64,000 bases of DNA from Streptomyces macrolidinus (GTDB lineage Bacteria; Actinomycetota; Actinomycetes; Streptomycetales; Streptomycetaceae): NCBI RefSeq assembly GCF_023887685.1, contig NZ_JAMWMR010000011.1:1-64000 (forward strand), read 5' to 3'. Each line of letters opens with the position of its first letter. Position 1 is the stretch's first letter. The notes under the pieces were generated by a model, which worked only from the letters and a program-made list of their open reading frames with translations, was not told the origin of the DNA and searched no databases. The position numbers and the translations under genes are program-made. Positions 42,619 to 51,979 of this stretch are shown piece after piece.

Positions 42619-43544
42619 CATCCACGACCGACATGGCCGAGCACCCGGAGGTCGAGGAACTCTCCGACCTCAGCGAAGGCATCCTTCCGCCTTCCCGCGA
42701 CGCTGACGTGCGACGGCATCTGGACGACTGCGCTCCCTGCGCCGACGTCTACGACTCTCTGGCGGAGATCCGTGGCCTCATGAACACCCTCGCGGACCCA
42801 CCGCGGATGCCTGACGACGTAGCGCTGCGCATCGACGCCGCTCTCGCCGCGGAGCCCCTCCCGGATGCGATCGCGTCCGCCTCCGACACCGCGACCGTTG
42901 CTCCTGCCGTCCTCCCTGTTTCACGTGAAACATCGCCCTCTTCTCCGTCCGATCGCCCCTCGGGTCATGCCCGTGCGGCCACCGGGCCAGGCCGTACGAA
43001 GCGCACCCGGCGGGGCACGCGCAGGGTGGTCGCCCTGGGAGCCGTCTTCACCGCCGCCGCCCTGGGCTTGGGCACACTGCTGGTGCGGACGCTGAGCGAC
43101 GACACGAATACCGCTGCTGCGCCGACGGCCACACGGCAGCACACCGACGCGGCGCACACCTACTCCGAGGGCACCCTGAAGAGTCAGGTGGCAGGCCTGC
43201 TCGCCGCGAGCAGGCCGAGCGAGAAGCGTTCCGGGAGCACCAAGCCCTGGGGTATCGAGTCCGACCCCGACCCGACGGGGGCCGCGACCGGGCGACAGAA
43301 CACGATGTCCCAGGGCGCCACCGTCCCCGTGCCGAGTTGCATAGAGCAGGGGATCCGGAGCAGCGAAACCGTGATCGCCGCCGACAAGGGTGTGTACCGG
43401 GGGACGGTCGTCTATCTCGTGGTCACGCCCGACGCCTCCGACACCTCGAAGGTCACGGCCTACCTCGTCGACGCGGCATGCGTGATGCAGGGCTCGGCAT
43501 CGCCGGGCAGGGTGCTGCTGACCCACTCGTACACCCGCTCCTGA
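42615..43544 (+). CDS. Putative SigM anti-sigma factor (ZAS-type)
   Basis: A 309-residue protein with an N-terminal HXXXCXXC (HLDDCAPC, about residues 36-43) typical of zinc-associated anti-sigma domains, a linker, one membrane helix (about 138-155, RRVVALGAVFTAAALGLGTLLV) and an external C-terminal domain. It should bind SigM at the membrane and release it on a wall or redox signal, like mycobacterial Rv3912 (RsmA). It is translationally coupled to sigM. The linker codes VSRET from an embedded parS site (42918-42931). Confidence 0.78.
   Translation: MTSTTDMAEHPEVEELSDLSEGILPPSRDADVRRHLDDCAPCADVYDSLAEIRGLMNTLADPPRMPDDVALRIDAALAAEPLPDAIASASDTATVAPAVLPVSRETSPSSPSDRPSGHARAATGPGRTKRTRRGTRRVVALGAVFTAAALGLGTLLVRTLSDDTNTAAAPTATRQHTDAAHTYSEGTLKSQVAGLLAASRPSEKRSGSTKPWGIESDPDPTGAATGRQNTMSQGATVPVPSCIEQGIRSSETVIAADKGVYRGTVVYLVVTPDASDTSKVTAYLVDAACVMQGSASPGRVLLTHSYTRS
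42918..42931. other. parS site inside the anti-sigma gene
   Basis: Perfect GTTTCACGTGAAAC within coding sequence, read as V-S-R-E-T in a linker with no visible constraint. The site appears selected as DNA and tolerated in the protein. Confidence 0.92.
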
Positions 43545-43581
43545 GGCATCCCTCCCCTGCCTTCGTGTGCCCCGCCACACC

Positions 43582-43608
43582 GGGAATGCGTGCCCCTTAG
43601 GATCCGTT
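43582..43608 (+). promoter_or_regulatory. SigR-type promoter of trxBA
   Basis: GGGAAT (43582-43587), an 18-bp spacer and GTT (43606-43608) match the SigR consensus GGAAT-N18-GTT used at trxB in S. coelicolor. It sits about 73 bp before the trxB start, so trxBA should be induced by disulfide stress independently of the sigM read-through. Confidence 0.75.
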
Positions 43609-43680
43609 GGGTGGGGTGAGAGTACTGATACAGGCTCCCACCGGCAGTAGCAGCAGTCTCCAGAGACGAGGAATCAGGCC

Positions 43681-44652
43681 GTGAGCGACGTTCGTAACGT
43701 GATCATCATCGGCTCCGGGCCCGCCGGCTACACGGCGGCGCTCTACACCGCGCGCGCGTCGCTGAAGCCGCTGGTGTTCGAGGGCGCTGTCACCGCGGGT
43801 GGCGCGCTGATGAACACCACCGAGGTGGAGAACTTCCCCGGCTTCCAGGACGGCATCATGGGCCCCGAGCTCATGGACAACATGCGCGCGCAGGCCGAGC
43901 GCTTCGGTGCCGAGCTGGTTCCGGACGATGTCGTCTCCGTGGACCTCACCGGTGAGATCAAGACCGTCACGGACACCGCCGGTACGGTCCACCAGGCGAA
44001 GGCCGTCATCGTCACCACCGGCTCCCAGCACCGCAAGCTGGGCCTGCCGAACGAGGACGCCCTCTCCGGACGCGGCGTTTCGTGGTGCGCCACGTGCGAC
44101 GGCTTCTTCTTCAAGGACCAGGACATCGCCGTGATCGGCGGTGGCGACACCGCGATGGAGGAAGCGACCTTCCTCTCCCGCTTCGCCAAGTCCGTGACGA
44201 TCGTCCACCGCCGCGACACCCTGCGTGCCTCCAAGGCGATGCAGGAGCGCGCCTTCGCCGACCCGAAGATCAAGTTCATCTGGGACAGCGAGGTCGCGGA
44301 GATCAAGGGTGACCCGAAGCTGGAGGGTCTCACGCTGCGGAACCTGAAGACCGGAGAGCTCAGCGAGCTGCCGGTGACCGGCCTGTTCATCGCCATCGGT
44401 CACGACCCGCGGACCGAACTCTTCAAGGGTCAGCTCAACCTCGACGAGGAGGGCTACCTCAAGGTGGACGCCCCCTCCACGCGTACCAACCTCACTGGCG
44501 TCTTCGCCGCCGGCGACGTGGTGGACCACACCTACCGCCAGGCGATCACCGCTGCCGGTACAGGCTGCTCCGCCGCTCTCGACGCCGAGCGCTTCCTCGC
44601 CGCTCTCGCCGACAGCGACCAGCAGGCCGAGCCCGAGAAGACCACCGTCTGA
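43681..44652 (+). CDS. trxB: Thioredoxin reductase
   Basis: A 323-residue flavoprotein that passes electrons from NADPH to thioredoxin. The FAD site is [18 protein letters not shown], the redox pair is C136-C139 in [11 protein letters not shown], the NADPH site is [15 protein letters not shown], and [16 protein letters not shown] closes the FAD domain. Length is normal. GTG 43681 is 10 bp after AGGAATCAGGCC. It is transcribed with trxA and preceded by a SigR promoter. Confidence 0.96.
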   Translation: MSDVRNVIIIGSGPAGYTAALYTARASLKPLVFEGAVTAGGALMNTTEVENFPGFQDGIMGPELMDNMRAQAERFGAELVPDDVVSVDLTGEIKTVTDTAGTVHQAKAVIVTTGSQHRKLGLPNEDALSGRGVSWCATCDGFFFKDQDIAVIGGGDTAMEEATFLSRFAKSVTIVHRRDTLRASKAMQERAFADPKIKFIWDSEVAEIKGDPKLEGLTLRNLKTGELSELPVTGLFIAIGHDPRTELFKGQLNLDEEGYLKVDAPSTRTNLTGVFAAGDVVDHTYRQAITAAGTGCSAALDAERFLAALADSDQQAEPEKTTV

Positions 44653-44696
44653 CCCCCCTCTTCCCCCACCGCATCACCGAAGTTAAGGAGCCCACC

Positions 44697-45032
44697 GTGG
44701 CCGGCACCCTGAAGAACGTGACCGACGACTCCTTCGAGCAGGACGTCCTCAAGAGCGACAAGCCCGTCCTGGTGGACTTCTGGGCCGCCTGGTGCGGCCC
44801 GTGCCGCCAGATCGCCCCGTCCCTCGAGGCCATCGCCGCCGAGTACGGCGACAAGATCGAGGTCGTCAAGCTCAACATCGACGAGAACCCGACCACGGCC
44901 GCCAAGTACGGCGTCATGTCGATCCCGACCCTGAACGTCTACCAGGGTGGCGAGGTCGCCAAGACCATCGTCGGCGCCAAGCCGAAGGCCGCGATCGTCC
45001 GTGACCTCGAGGACTTCATCACCGCCAAGTGA
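44697..45032 (+). CDS. trxA: Thioredoxin
   Basis: A 111-residue thioredoxin with the active site WCGPC (C33, C36) and the cis-proline loop MSIPTLNVYQGG. It reduces protein disulfides in the cytoplasm using electrons from TrxB. GTG 44697 follows TTAAGGAGCC. It is 44 bp after trxB and part of the same SigR-controlled unit; a parS site and a terminator follow. Confidence 0.96.
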   Translation: MAGTLKNVTDDSFEQDVLKSDKPVLVDFWAAWCGPCRQIAPSLEAIAAEYGDKIEVVKLNIDENPTTAAKYGVMSIPTLNVYQGGEVAKTIVGAKPKAAIVRDLEDFITAK

Positions 45033-45062
45033 CCGGTGACCGCCGCCTCGGCACGGCGGCAT

Positions 45063-45076
45063 GTTTCACGTGAAAC
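45063..45076. other. parS site
   Basis: Perfect GTTTCACGTGAAAC between trxA and its terminator. Confidence 0.93.
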
Positions 45077-45080
45077 ACGG

Positions 45081-45108
45081 ATGGGCCGGCCCTTCGGGGC
45101 TGGCCCAT
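45081..45108. terminator. Bidirectional terminator with UUCG loop
   Basis: A 12-bp stem (45081-45092 with 45097-45108, one G-U pair) capped by TTCG, between the convergent trxA and GNAT genes. UUCG tetraloops give very stable RNA hairpins. Confidence 0.85.
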
Positions 45109-45132
45109 TGTCATGCGGAAGAGAAGTGACAG

Positions 45133-45750
45133 TCACAGCGGTCGCAGCGCCGGTTCCTTCTGTACGGCTCCGAGGAGGCGGTCGAGCGCCAGCTCCACAT
45201 CCTCCTTCCAGGAGAGCGTGGTCCGCAGCTCCAGCCGCAGTCTCGGGTACGTGGGGTGCGGGCGCACGGTCTTGAACCCCACCGCCAGGAGGTGGTCGGC
45301 GGGCAGCAGGCACGCAGGCTCCTTCCAACGCGCATCACCGAAGGCTTCGATCGCCTTGAAGCCGCGGCGCAGCAGATCCTTGGCAACCGTCTGGACCATC
45401 ACGCGGCCGAGCCCTTGTCCCTGATAGCCCGGCATGACGAAGGCAGTCATCAGTTGCACCGCGTCCGGCGACACCGGACTCGTGGGGAACGCGGTGGAGC
45501 GGGGTACGTAGGCGGGCGGCGCGTACAGCACGAAGCCCACCGGTACGTCGGCCACGTAGACCACCCGGCCGCAGGAACCCCAGTCCAGCAGCACGGCGGA
45601 GATCCAGGCCTCCTTCTCCAGAGCAGCGGTACCGGCCTTTACCGCGGCTTCGCCACTGACCGGGTCCAGCTCCCAGAAGACGCATGAGCCGCAGCGATGG
45701 GGGAGGTCCGGAAGGTTGTCCAGCGTGAGCGGTACGAGCCGACGCCCCAT
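45133..45750 (-). CDS. GNAT-family acetyltransferase near parB
   Basis: A 205-residue GNAT. The acetyl-CoA loop is AFVMPGYQGQGLGRVMVQTVAKDLLRRG. An N-terminal RCGSCVFWELD with two cysteines is distinctive and may bind metal. The acceptor is unknown. The position between trxA and parB is shared by many streptomycetes in my recollection. The ribosome-binding site is weak (GAGGAACTGCC). A short frame (45639-45896) overlaps its 5' end. Confidence 0.82.
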   Translation of the reverse strand: MGRRLVPLTLDNLPDLPHRCGSCVFWELDPVSGEAAVKAGTAALEKEAWISAVLLDWGSCGRVVYVADVPVGFVLYAPPAYVPRSTAFPTSPVSPDAVQLMTAFVMPGYQGQGLGRVMVQTVAKDLLRRGFKAIEAFGDARWKEPACLLPADHLLAVGFKTVRPHPTYPRLRLELRTTLSWKEDVELALDRLLGAVQKEPALRPL

Positions 45751-45896
45751 GAAGGCAGTTCCTCGCTTCCTTCGCCCGCCGCGTCGCGGGCGGCTGTCAG
45801 AGCACTCCGCTCCCGGAGCAGGCTGCCGACGAACCCGCCGACCGCCCCCAGGCTCAGGCCTGCGGCCACCAGACCGCCACGGCTCACGGTTCGCAT
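45639..45896 (-). CDS. Possible small membrane-associated protein overlapping the GNAT start
   Basis: An 85-residue frame starting MRTVSRGGLVAAGLSLGAVGGFVG, with one hydrophobic segment (about residues 8-26). A strong GGGGAGG lies before its ATG, which is the only firm support. It overlaps the first 112 bp of the GNAT gene in another frame, so its last third may be read through noise or the GNAT start may be later. I do not recognise a family. Confidence 0.38.
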   Translation of the reverse strand: MRTVSRGGLVAAGLSLGAVGGFVGSLLRERSALTAARDAAGEGSEELPSWGVGSYRSRWTTFRTSPIAAAHASSGSWTRSVAKPR

Positions 45897-46073
45897 GGCC
45901 CCCGCCTCCCCGATCACGGCCCTGCCGGATGGATGCGCCCTATCTGATCGCATCGTATCCAGGATGCGATTCCGTCGACACCGCCTGAAAGCAAAGAGCG
46001 GGTCGTGTCCGGTGTGTACCGGGCACGACCCGCCTGGCGGTCGGTCGTTCGGACATCGACACGCTTCGTCCGC

Positions 46074-47171
46074 TCAGTCCTCGGACTCCTCGGCACCGCC
46101 GTCCAGGCCCTGCTGGATGACCGGCCCCTCGCCCGGAGCAAGCGTGCCCAGGATCCTCTTCAGATCCTCCATCGACGCGAACTCGACGGTGATCTTGCCC
46201 TTCTTCTGACCGAGGTCGACCTTGACCCGGGTCTCGAAGCGGTCGGAGAGCCGCGTGGCCAACTCGTTGAGCGCGGGAGAGACCCGGCTCCCGGCACGCG
46301 GCCCCTTGGACCGGGTGGCGCTCTGGGGCCGCGACCCCATGAGGGTGACGATCTCCTCGACGGCCCGCACGGACAGCCCCTCGGCCACGATGCGGTGGGC
46401 CAGCCTGTCCTGCTCCTCCGAGTCCTCGACGGACAGCAGAGCCCGAGCATGTCCTGCGGACAGGACACCGGCGGCCACCCGGCGCTGCACCGCCGGGGAC
46501 AGCTTCAACAGTCGCAGGGTGTTGGAGACCTGCGGACGGGACCGGCCGATACGGTCCGCGAGCTGATCGTGCGTGCAGTTGAAGTCCTTGAGGAGCTGGT
46601 CATAGGCGGCGGCCTCTTCCAGCGGGTTCAACTGCGCCCGGTGCAGGTTCTCCAGAAGGGCGTCCAGAAGGAGCTTCTCGTCCTCCGTCGCGCGCACGAT
46701 CGCCGGGATGGCTTCGAGGCCGGCCTCTCTGCAGGCTCGCCACCGCCGCTCGCCCATGATGAGTTCGTAGCGTCCCGGGCCCATCTGCCGGACCACGATG
46801 GGCTGGAGAAGCCCGACCTCCTTGATGGAGGTGATCAGCTCGGCGAGCGCGTCGTCGTCGAACACCTCACGGGGCTGCCGGGGGTTCGGGGTGATGGAGT
46901 CGAGGGGCAACTCGGCGAAGTGGGCCCCCACGGGAGGCGCGGGCGTTCCCGCAGGGCGGTGCGCCGACGGCTCCTCGGTTTCACGTGAAACAGGCGGGAG
47001 CGTGGCCACCTTCGCAGCCGCCACTCCCCGGTCCGTCGCCAGCAGGGGTGCCGAGGAGACGGACGCACCGCCACCCAGCCCACCCGCGGCTGCCGACTTC
47101 TCTCCTGTCGGGGCAGCAGGGATCAGTGCGCCCAGACCACGGCCCAGTCCACCCCTCCGTCGTTCGCTCAC
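46074..47171 (-). CDS. parB: Chromosome-partitioning protein ParB
   Basis: A 365-residue ParB. A linker of about 85 residues precedes the CTP-binding N domain ([38 protein letters not shown] with the GERRxRA motif) and [14 protein letters not shown]. The HTH ([25 protein letters not shown]) binds parS, and the C-terminus dimerises. ParB loads at parS, slides as a clamp and organises the origin during sporulation. The GTG start overlaps the parA stop by 4 bp. A parS site inside the gene codes VSRET in the N-terminal linker. Confidence 0.96.
   Translation of the reverse strand: MSERRRGGLGRGLGALIPAAPTGEKSAAAGGLGGGASVSSAPLLATDRGVAAAKVATLPPVSRETEEPSAHRPAGTPAPPVGAHFAELPLDSITPNPRQPREVFDDDALAELITSIKEVGLLQPIVVRQMGPGRYELIMGERRWRACREAGLEAIPAIVRATEDEKLLLDALLENLHRAQLNPLEEAAAYDQLLKDFNCTHDQLADRIGRSRPQVSNTLRLLKLSPAVQRRVAAGVLSAGHARALLSVEDSEEQDRLAHRIVAEGLSVRAVEEIVTLMGSRPQSATRSKGPRAGSRVSPALNELATRLSDRFETRVKVDLGQKKGKITVEFASMEDLKRILGTLAPGEGPVIQQGLDGGAEESED
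46978..46991. other. parS site inside parB
   Basis: Perfect GTTTCACGTGAAAC in the N-terminal linker region of parB (VSRET on the minus strand). Confidence 0.93.
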
Positions 47172-48448
47172 TGCATCCCCTCCGCCATGCTCTGTTCCGT
47201 CTGGGCGCCGTTGTGAGCGTGCTGTGCGTCGTACGCGACGCCCACACCCTTCAGCGCGATTTCGCGTGCCGCCTCAAGGTAAGAGAGAGCACCGCTTGAT
47301 CCTGGATCGTAGGTCAGCACCGTCTGCCCATAGCTCGGCGCCTCGGAGATACGGACCGAGCGCGGGATGCTCGTCCTCAGCACCTCGTCGCTGAAGTGGC
47401 TGCGCACCTCTTCCGCGACCTGGGACGCCAGGCGCGTCCGGCCGTCGTACATGGTGAGCAGAATGGTCGACACATGCAGAGCGGGGTTGAGATGCCCCCG
47501 CACCAGGTCGACATTGCGCAGCAGTTGCCCGAGGCCCTCCAGCGCGTAGTACTCGCACTGGATCGGGATGAGCACCTCCTGACCGGCGACCAGTGCATTG
47601 ACGGTCAGCAGGCCCAGCGAGGGCGGGCAGTCGATGAGGATGTAGTCCAGCGGCTGCTCATAGGCCTGGATCGCCCGTTCCAGTCGACTCTCTCGCGCGA
47701 CCAGGGACACCAGCTCGATCTCCGCACCGGCGAGATCGATCGTGGCGGGGGCGCAGAAGAGACCTTCGACATCGGAGACCGGCTGGACGACCTCCGCGAG
47801 CGGCTTGCTCTCGACCAACACGTCGTAGATGGAGGGGACATCCGCGTGATGGTCGATCCCCAGCGCGGTGGACGCGTTGCCCTGAGGGTCGAGGTCGATC
47901 ACCAGGACGCGGCCACCGTGCAGAGCGAGGGAGGCGGCGAGATTGACCGTCGTCGTGGTCTTCCCCACCCCGCCCTTCTGATTGGCCACCACGATGACAC
48001 GGGTCTGACTGGGGCGTGGCAGCCCTTCACCGACCCGACCCATCGCCTCCACCGCACGTTGGGCAGCACGACCGATGGGTGTCTCGTCCATCGGGGGCGG
48101 TGTTTCACGTGAAACACCCTCCCCCATCGACTCGGTACGGGGACCGGGGACCGGATCGGTCATCGGTCCCGCGATGTTGGCGTCGGACCGCAAGGATTCA
48201 CTCTCCTCGACTTCAGGCTCACAGTGAACAGAGCCTCCCATGCCTTCGGGGTCGTGAACCAGTGAGGTCCGGTCTTCTGTGGAGAAATCCACCTCTGTGG
48301 ACAACTCCGTTCCCTCTACGGGGGACAAGGCTCCGCGAGGCGACGGTTCTTCGAGGGATCCGAGGGGCCTACGGTCACGGGGTTCGGCCGCAGCCCGGCC
48401 ACGACTGATGATGCCGTGCAGCAGTGAGCGACGTTTCACGTGAAACAC
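47168..48448 (-). CDS. parA: Chromosome-partitioning ATPase ParA
   Basis: A 426-residue (from the GTG at 48448) deviant Walker ATPase. The Walker A is [11 protein letters not shown] (about 158-168), DLDPQGNAS and [12 protein letters not shown] follow. ParA binds DNA and moves ParB-bound origins into prespores. The 150-residue N-terminal extension is charged and low in conservation, so the true start is uncertain: the GTG lies in the edge of a parS site and has no clear ribosome-binding site, while ATGs at residues 70, 96 and 108 are alternatives. Two parS sites (48102-48115 and 48433-48446) lie in the extension and at the start. Confidence 0.93.
   Translation of the reverse strand: MFHVKRRSLLHGIISRGRAAAEPRDRRPLGSLEEPSPRGALSPVEGTELSTEVDFSTEDRTSLVHDPEGMGGSVHCEPEVEESESLRSDANIAGPMTDPVPGPRTESMGEGVSRETPPPMDETPIGRAAQRAVEAMGRVGEGLPRPSQTRVIVVANQKGGVGKTTTTVNLAASLALHGGRVLVIDLDPQGNASTALGIDHHADVPSIYDVLVESKPLAEVVQPVSDVEGLFCAPATIDLAGAEIELVSLVARESRLERAIQAYEQPLDYILIDCPPSLGLLTVNALVAGQEVLIPIQCEYYALEGLGQLLRNVDLVRGHLNPALHVSTILLTMYDGRTRLASQVAEEVRSHFSDEVLRTSIPRSVRISEAPSYGQTVLTYDPGSSGALSYLEAAREIALKGVGVAYDAQHAHNGAQTEQSMAEGMQ
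48102..48115. other. parS site inside parA
   Basis: Perfect GTTTCACGTGAAAC with symmetry extending 3 bp on each side; codes VSRET (about residues 112-116) in the ParA N-terminal extension. Confidence 0.93.
48433..48446. other. parS site at the parA start
   Basis: Perfect GTTTCACGTGAAAC overlapping the putative GTG start of parA. ParB loading here could repress parAB transcription. No further parS site was seen from here to 64 kb. Confidence 0.93.
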
Positions 48449-48544
48449 GATGCACAGCAGCTCTGACCGAACCCCCGCGACACTCCGTGTCAGGCAGGTT
48501 TGGGTGCTGGGGTGGAGTACCTGAACGTACCCGGATGTCCACCG

Positions 48545-49261
48545 TCAGCGACGACGGCGGGCCCGTCCCGCCCGAGCCGCCTTCGCTCGCTTCGCCGCGA
48601 ACCGCACACCGCCGGGGCTCTCCCCGACCTCCACCCGCACCACGGTCGACAGCGGATCCACGATCCCGTCACCGACATGCAGGATGGACGTCTCCACGGC
48701 GCCGAGCTTGCTCAGAGCGGAAGCAGCGCTCTTCAGCTCTTCCTCCGCGGTATCGCCCTTGAGAGCAAGCATCTCCCCATAGGGACGCAGCAGCGGGATA
48801 CCCCAGGTGGCCAGGCGGTCCAGCGGGGCCACGGCACGGGCGGTAACGACATGGACCTGCGGGATCTTACCCATGACCTCCTCGGCACGGCCGCGGACGA
48901 CCGTCACATGGTCGAGGCCGAGCATCTCGACGACCTCGGTGAGGAAGTTGGTCCGCCGCAGCAGCGGCTCGAGCAGCGTGATCTTCAAGTCCTCACGGAC
49001 GAGCGCAAGCGGGATGCCGGGCAGACCGGCGCCCGAACCGACATCGCACACGGTCACGCCCTCGGGCACGACCTCGGAGAGGACCGCACAGTTCAGCAGG
49101 TGCCGCTCCCACAGACGGGGCACTTCCCGCGGTCCGATCAGACCACGCTGCACACCTGCCTCGGCAAGCAGCTCCGCATAGCGGACCGCGTCCGCGTAGC
49201 GATCACCGAACACCTCGCGCGCCTGCTCGGGAGCAGGGGGAAGCTCTGCTGCTTCCGTCAC
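48545..49261 (-). CDS. rsmG: 16S rRNA m7G527 methyltransferase RsmG
   Basis: A 238-residue SAM-dependent methyltransferase (GidB) that methylates G527 of 16S rRNA; its loss gives low-level streptomycin resistance. The SAM loop is [21 protein letters not shown], with [23 protein letters not shown] and [13 protein letters not shown] following. The C-terminus is very basic ([16 protein letters not shown]). GTG 49261 follows GGAAGGACGG. The order parA-rsmG-jag is conserved. Confidence 0.94.
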   Translation of the reverse strand: MTEAAELPPAPEQAREVFGDRYADAVRYAELLAEAGVQRGLIGPREVPRLWERHLLNCAVLSEVVPEGVTVCDVGSGAGLPGIPLALVREDLKITLLEPLLRRTNFLTEVVEMLGLDHVTVVRGRAEEVMGKIPQVHVVTARAVAPLDRLATWGIPLLRPYGEMLALKGDTAEEELKSAASALSKLGAVETSILHVGDGIVDPLSTVVRVEVGESPGGVRFAAKRAKAARAGRARRRR

Positions 49262-49370
49262 GGGGACCGTCCTTCCGTACCGCATGAGCGCACTGAGCGC
49301 AGAACCAGGGCTATCAGGGCTCCCGGCTGCCATGACCACAGCCGTGAGGAACTACCAGGCTGACAAAGTT

Positions 49371-49399
49371 CGGCCCCGCCTGCGCAACAGACGGGGCCG
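49371..49399 (-). terminator. Hairpin between jag and rsmG
   Basis: An 8-bp outer and 3-bp inner stem (49371-49378 with 49392-49399) just after the jag stop. It probably ends or attenuates the rpmH-jag transcript before rsmG. Confidence 0.75.
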
Positions 49400-49418
49400 G
49401 AGAAGCGTACGGGCCGAA

Positions 49419-49931
49419 TCAGGCGGGCAGCACGACGACGAAGCGCTGCGGCTCTTCGCCCTCGGACTCGCTGCGCAGGCCCACGGCCTTGACCGCGTCA
49501 TGCACGACCTTGCGCTCGAAGGGCGTCATCGGCTTGAGCTTCACGGGCTCGCCGGTGCTCTTGGCCTCGGCCGCCGCCTGGGCGCCGAGCTTCGAGAGCT
49601 CCGCGCGCTTCTTGGCGCGGTAGCCGGCGATGTCGAGCATCAGCCGACTGCGGTCGCCGGTCTCCCGGTGCACGGCCAGGCGCGTGAGCTCCTGGAGGGC
49701 TTCGAGCACCTCGCCGTCGCGGCCGACCAGCTTCTGGAGGTCGCGGCTGTCCGTGTCACTGATGATCGACACGGAGGCGCGGTCGGCCTCGACGTCCATG
49801 TCGATATCGCCGTCGAGATCGGCGATATCGAGCAGACCCTCCAGGTAGTCCGCCGCGATCTCACCCTCCTGCTCCAGGCGAGTCAGGGTGTCTGCGCCCT
49901 CGGCAGCGGCGGAGGTGGTGCCTTCCGTCAC
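49419..49931 (-). CDS. jag: Jag/KhpB-like R3H RNA-binding protein
   Basis: A 170-residue protein with a KH-like domain (ASVSIISDTDSRDLQKLVGRDGEVLEALQEL, about 50-85) and an R3H domain (LMLDIAGYRAKKRAELSKL, PMTPFERKVVHDAVKAVG). It is a cytoplasmic RNA-binding protein that pairs with KhpA in other bacteria. It starts with GTG after AAGGAG, 15 bp after yidC, in the conserved rnpA-yidC-jag-rsmG cluster. Confidence 0.92.
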   Translation of the reverse strand: MTEGTTSAAAEGADTLTRLEQEGEIAADYLEGLLDIADLDGDIDMDVEADRASVSIISDTDSRDLQKLVGRDGEVLEALQELTRLAVHRETGDRSRLMLDIAGYRAKKRAELSKLGAQAAAEAKSTGEPVKLKPMTPFERKVVHDAVKAVGLRSESEGEEPQRFVVVLPA

Positions 49932-49946
49932 GGGATGGACTCCTTC

Positions 49947-51233
49947 TTACTTCTTGGACGGGGACTTGGGCCGCTGCGGACCCTTGCGCTGGCCGGACTG
50001 GGCCCTGCTGCGGGTACCGTCACCGGGCTTGGACGTCGCCTTCTTGGCGCCACCGGCCGGCTTGGCTTCCTTCTGCTGGGCTTCCTGCGGCTCGTCGGAC
50101 TCGCTCTCGGAAGAGTCGGGCTCGGATCCGCCCGCGGGCTTGGGACCGCCGGACTGGCGCTGCGCCTTGCTCTGCCGCTTGGGCTGCTGACGCTTGGGGG
50201 CGGCGGTGGTCGTCCCGTCCTCGGCGGTGTCGACGGCCACGGCGTCGCTCTTCACCACGGAACCGTCGGACTGGGCCGCGAGACCCGCCTTGCTCAGACC
50301 GTTGATGAACTTGCGCTCGAACTCGTTGCGGTCACGGCCCTTGGCGACGATGGCCTTGACGATGACCTTCTCACGCCGGTTGCGGGTCTTGCCGTGGTGC
50401 GTGATGTGCTTGTGCAGACGCTCCAGGTAGGAGGCCTGAGCCTTGGAACCCGGGGTCGGGTTGTTGTGGATCACGTACATCTGCTGGCCCATGGTCCACA
50501 CGTTGGTGGTCAGCCAGTAGACGAGGACACCGACCGGGAAGTTGATACCGAAGACGGCGAAGATGATGGGGAAGACGTACATCAGCATCTTCTGCTGCTG
50601 CATGAACGGCGTCTTCACCGTCGTGTCGACGTTCTTCGTCATCAGCTGACGCTGCGTGTAGAACTGCGACGCCGACATCAGGATGATCATGATCGCGGTG
50701 ACGACCCGCACATCGGTCAGCGAAGCACCGAGCTGGGAGACCTTGTCCGCGCTGTCCGTGAACTTGGCGGCCAGCGGGGCGCCGACGATATGGGCCTTCT
50801 GCGCGCTGGCGAGCAGGCTGTCGTCGATGACGCCGATGGTCTTGCCCGACGCGATGCCGTTGAGCACGTGGTACAGGGCGAAGAAGAACGGGGACTGCGC
50901 CAGGATGGGAAGGCACGAGGAGAGCGGGTTGGTACCCGACTCCTTGTACAGCTTCATCATCTCTTCGGACTGACGCTGCTTGTCGTTCTTGTAGCGCTCC
51001 TGGATCTTCTTCATCTCGGGCTGGAGCGTCTGCATGGCCCGGGTCGCCTTGATCTGCTTCACGAAGAGCGGGATCAGGCAGATACGGATCAGGATCACCA
51101 GGGACACGATGGACAGGCCCCAGGCCCACCCGGTGTCAGGCCCGAAGATCGCTCCGTACACCTTGTGGAACTGGACGATGACCCAGGAGACGGGCCAGGT
51201 GATGAAACTGAAGAGGCTGGCAATCGTGTCCAC
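49947..51233 (-). CDS. yidC: Membrane protein insertase YidC
   Basis: A 428-residue YidC/Oxa1. The five core helices start near [15 protein letters not shown] and include [31 protein letters not shown]. The C-terminal roughly 130 residues are basic and rich in Lys/Gln/Pro, which suits ribosome contact. It inserts proteins into the membrane with or without SecYEG. It lacks the large external domain of Gram-negative members, as expected for an actinobacterium. GTG start; yidD precedes by 3 bp. Confidence 0.95.
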   Translation of the reverse strand: MDTIASLFSFITWPVSWVIVQFHKVYGAIFGPDTGWAWGLSIVSLVILIRICLIPLFVKQIKATRAMQTLQPEMKKIQERYKNDKQRQSEEMMKLYKESGTNPLSSCLPILAQSPFFFALYHVLNGIASGKTIGVIDDSLLASAQKAHIVGAPLAAKFTDSADKVSQLGASLTDVRVVTAIMIILMSASQFYTQRQLMTKNVDTTVKTPFMQQQKMLMYVFPIIFAVFGINFPVGVLVYWLTTNVWTMGQQMYVIHNNPTPGSKAQASYLERLHKHITHHGKTRNRREKVIVKAIVAKGRDRNEFERKFINGLSKAGLAAQSDGSVVKSDAVAVDTAEDGTTTAAPKRQQPKRQSKAQRQSGGPKPAGGSEPDSSESESDEPQEAQQKEAKPAGGAKKATSKPGDGTRSRAQSGQRKGPQRPKSPSKK

Positions 51234-51236
51234 TAA

Positions 51237-51590
51237 TCATGCTCCTTGGGCATGGGACGAGGTCTCTGCGGCCGGGCTCGAAGGAACGTTCCCCTCGATG
51301 GCCGGTTCGGCGGCGGAGGGCCCGCCCTTGCGTGCACGCCAGGCGTCACGCAACATTTCGTGCCACCGCGGACGCTTGCGCGGCGGAACATGGTCCACGC
51401 CGCCCAACGACCACGGATTGCACCGTAGGATCCGCCAGGCGGTGAGCGCCGTCCCCTTGATCGCACCGTGCCGGTCGATGGCCGTATAGCCGTAGTGGGA
51501 ACACGACGGGTAGTACTTGCATACCGGCCCCAGCAGCGGACTGATCGTCCACTGATAGAGCTTGATCAGGGCCAGCAGCGGGTACTTCAT
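51237..51590 (-). CDS. yidD: Membrane protein insertion efficiency factor YidD
   Basis: A 117-residue YidD with the family pattern [27 protein letters not shown] (residues 13-40, three conserved cysteines) followed by [21 protein letters not shown]. It supports YidC-dependent insertion at the inner membrane face. ATG 51590 overlaps the rnpA stop (ATGA), and it lies between rnpA and yidC as in most bacteria. Confidence 0.94.
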   Translation of the reverse strand: MKYPLLALIKLYQWTISPLLGPVCKYYPSCSHYGYTAIDRHGAIKGTALTAWRILRCNPWSLGGVDHVPPRKRPRWHEMLRDAWRARKGGPSAAEPAIEGNVPSSPAAETSSHAQGA

Positions 51591-51961
51591 CGCGCGCCCC
51601 CTCCTCCCGTCAGCCGTTGAAGAGCGGCGTCCAGGTCTCGGGCTAGCTGTGCATGGTCGGCGTCGCCCGCACCGGGCAGCGCTCGTACGACTACCAGGCT
51701 ACCGGGGGGCACCAAGGCCACTCGGTCACGCATCAGATGCCGAAGCCTGCGCTTGACCTTGTTGCGGACGACCGCTCCACCCACAGCCTTGCTCACGACG
51801 AAACCCGCACGCGTCGGGGGAGCGCTCTCCCCAGGCGCGTGCGGGTCCGTGACACCGCTACGAAGGTGGACGACGAGAAGCGGGCGTCCGGCCCGACGTC
51901 CTCGGCGTACCGCGGTCGCGAAGTCCTCGCGCCGCCTCAGCCGTTGTTCGGTAGGCAGCAC
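51587..51961 (-). CDS. rnpA: Ribonuclease P protein component
   Basis: A 124-residue basic protein that helps the RNase P RNA trim tRNA 5' ends. The RNR signature region is [17 protein letters not shown] (about residues 71-87), with [13 protein letters not shown] at the start. GTG 51961, 18 bp after rpmH. Coupled by overlap to yidD. Confidence 0.95.
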   Translation of the reverse strand: MLPTEQRLRRREDFATAVRRGRRAGRPLLVVHLRSGVTDPHAPGESAPPTRAGFVVSKAVGGAVVRNKVKRRLRHLMRDRVALVPPGSLVVVRALPGAGDADHAQLARDLDAALQRLTGGGGAR

Positions 51962-51979
51962 GTCATGACCTGTTCGCGA

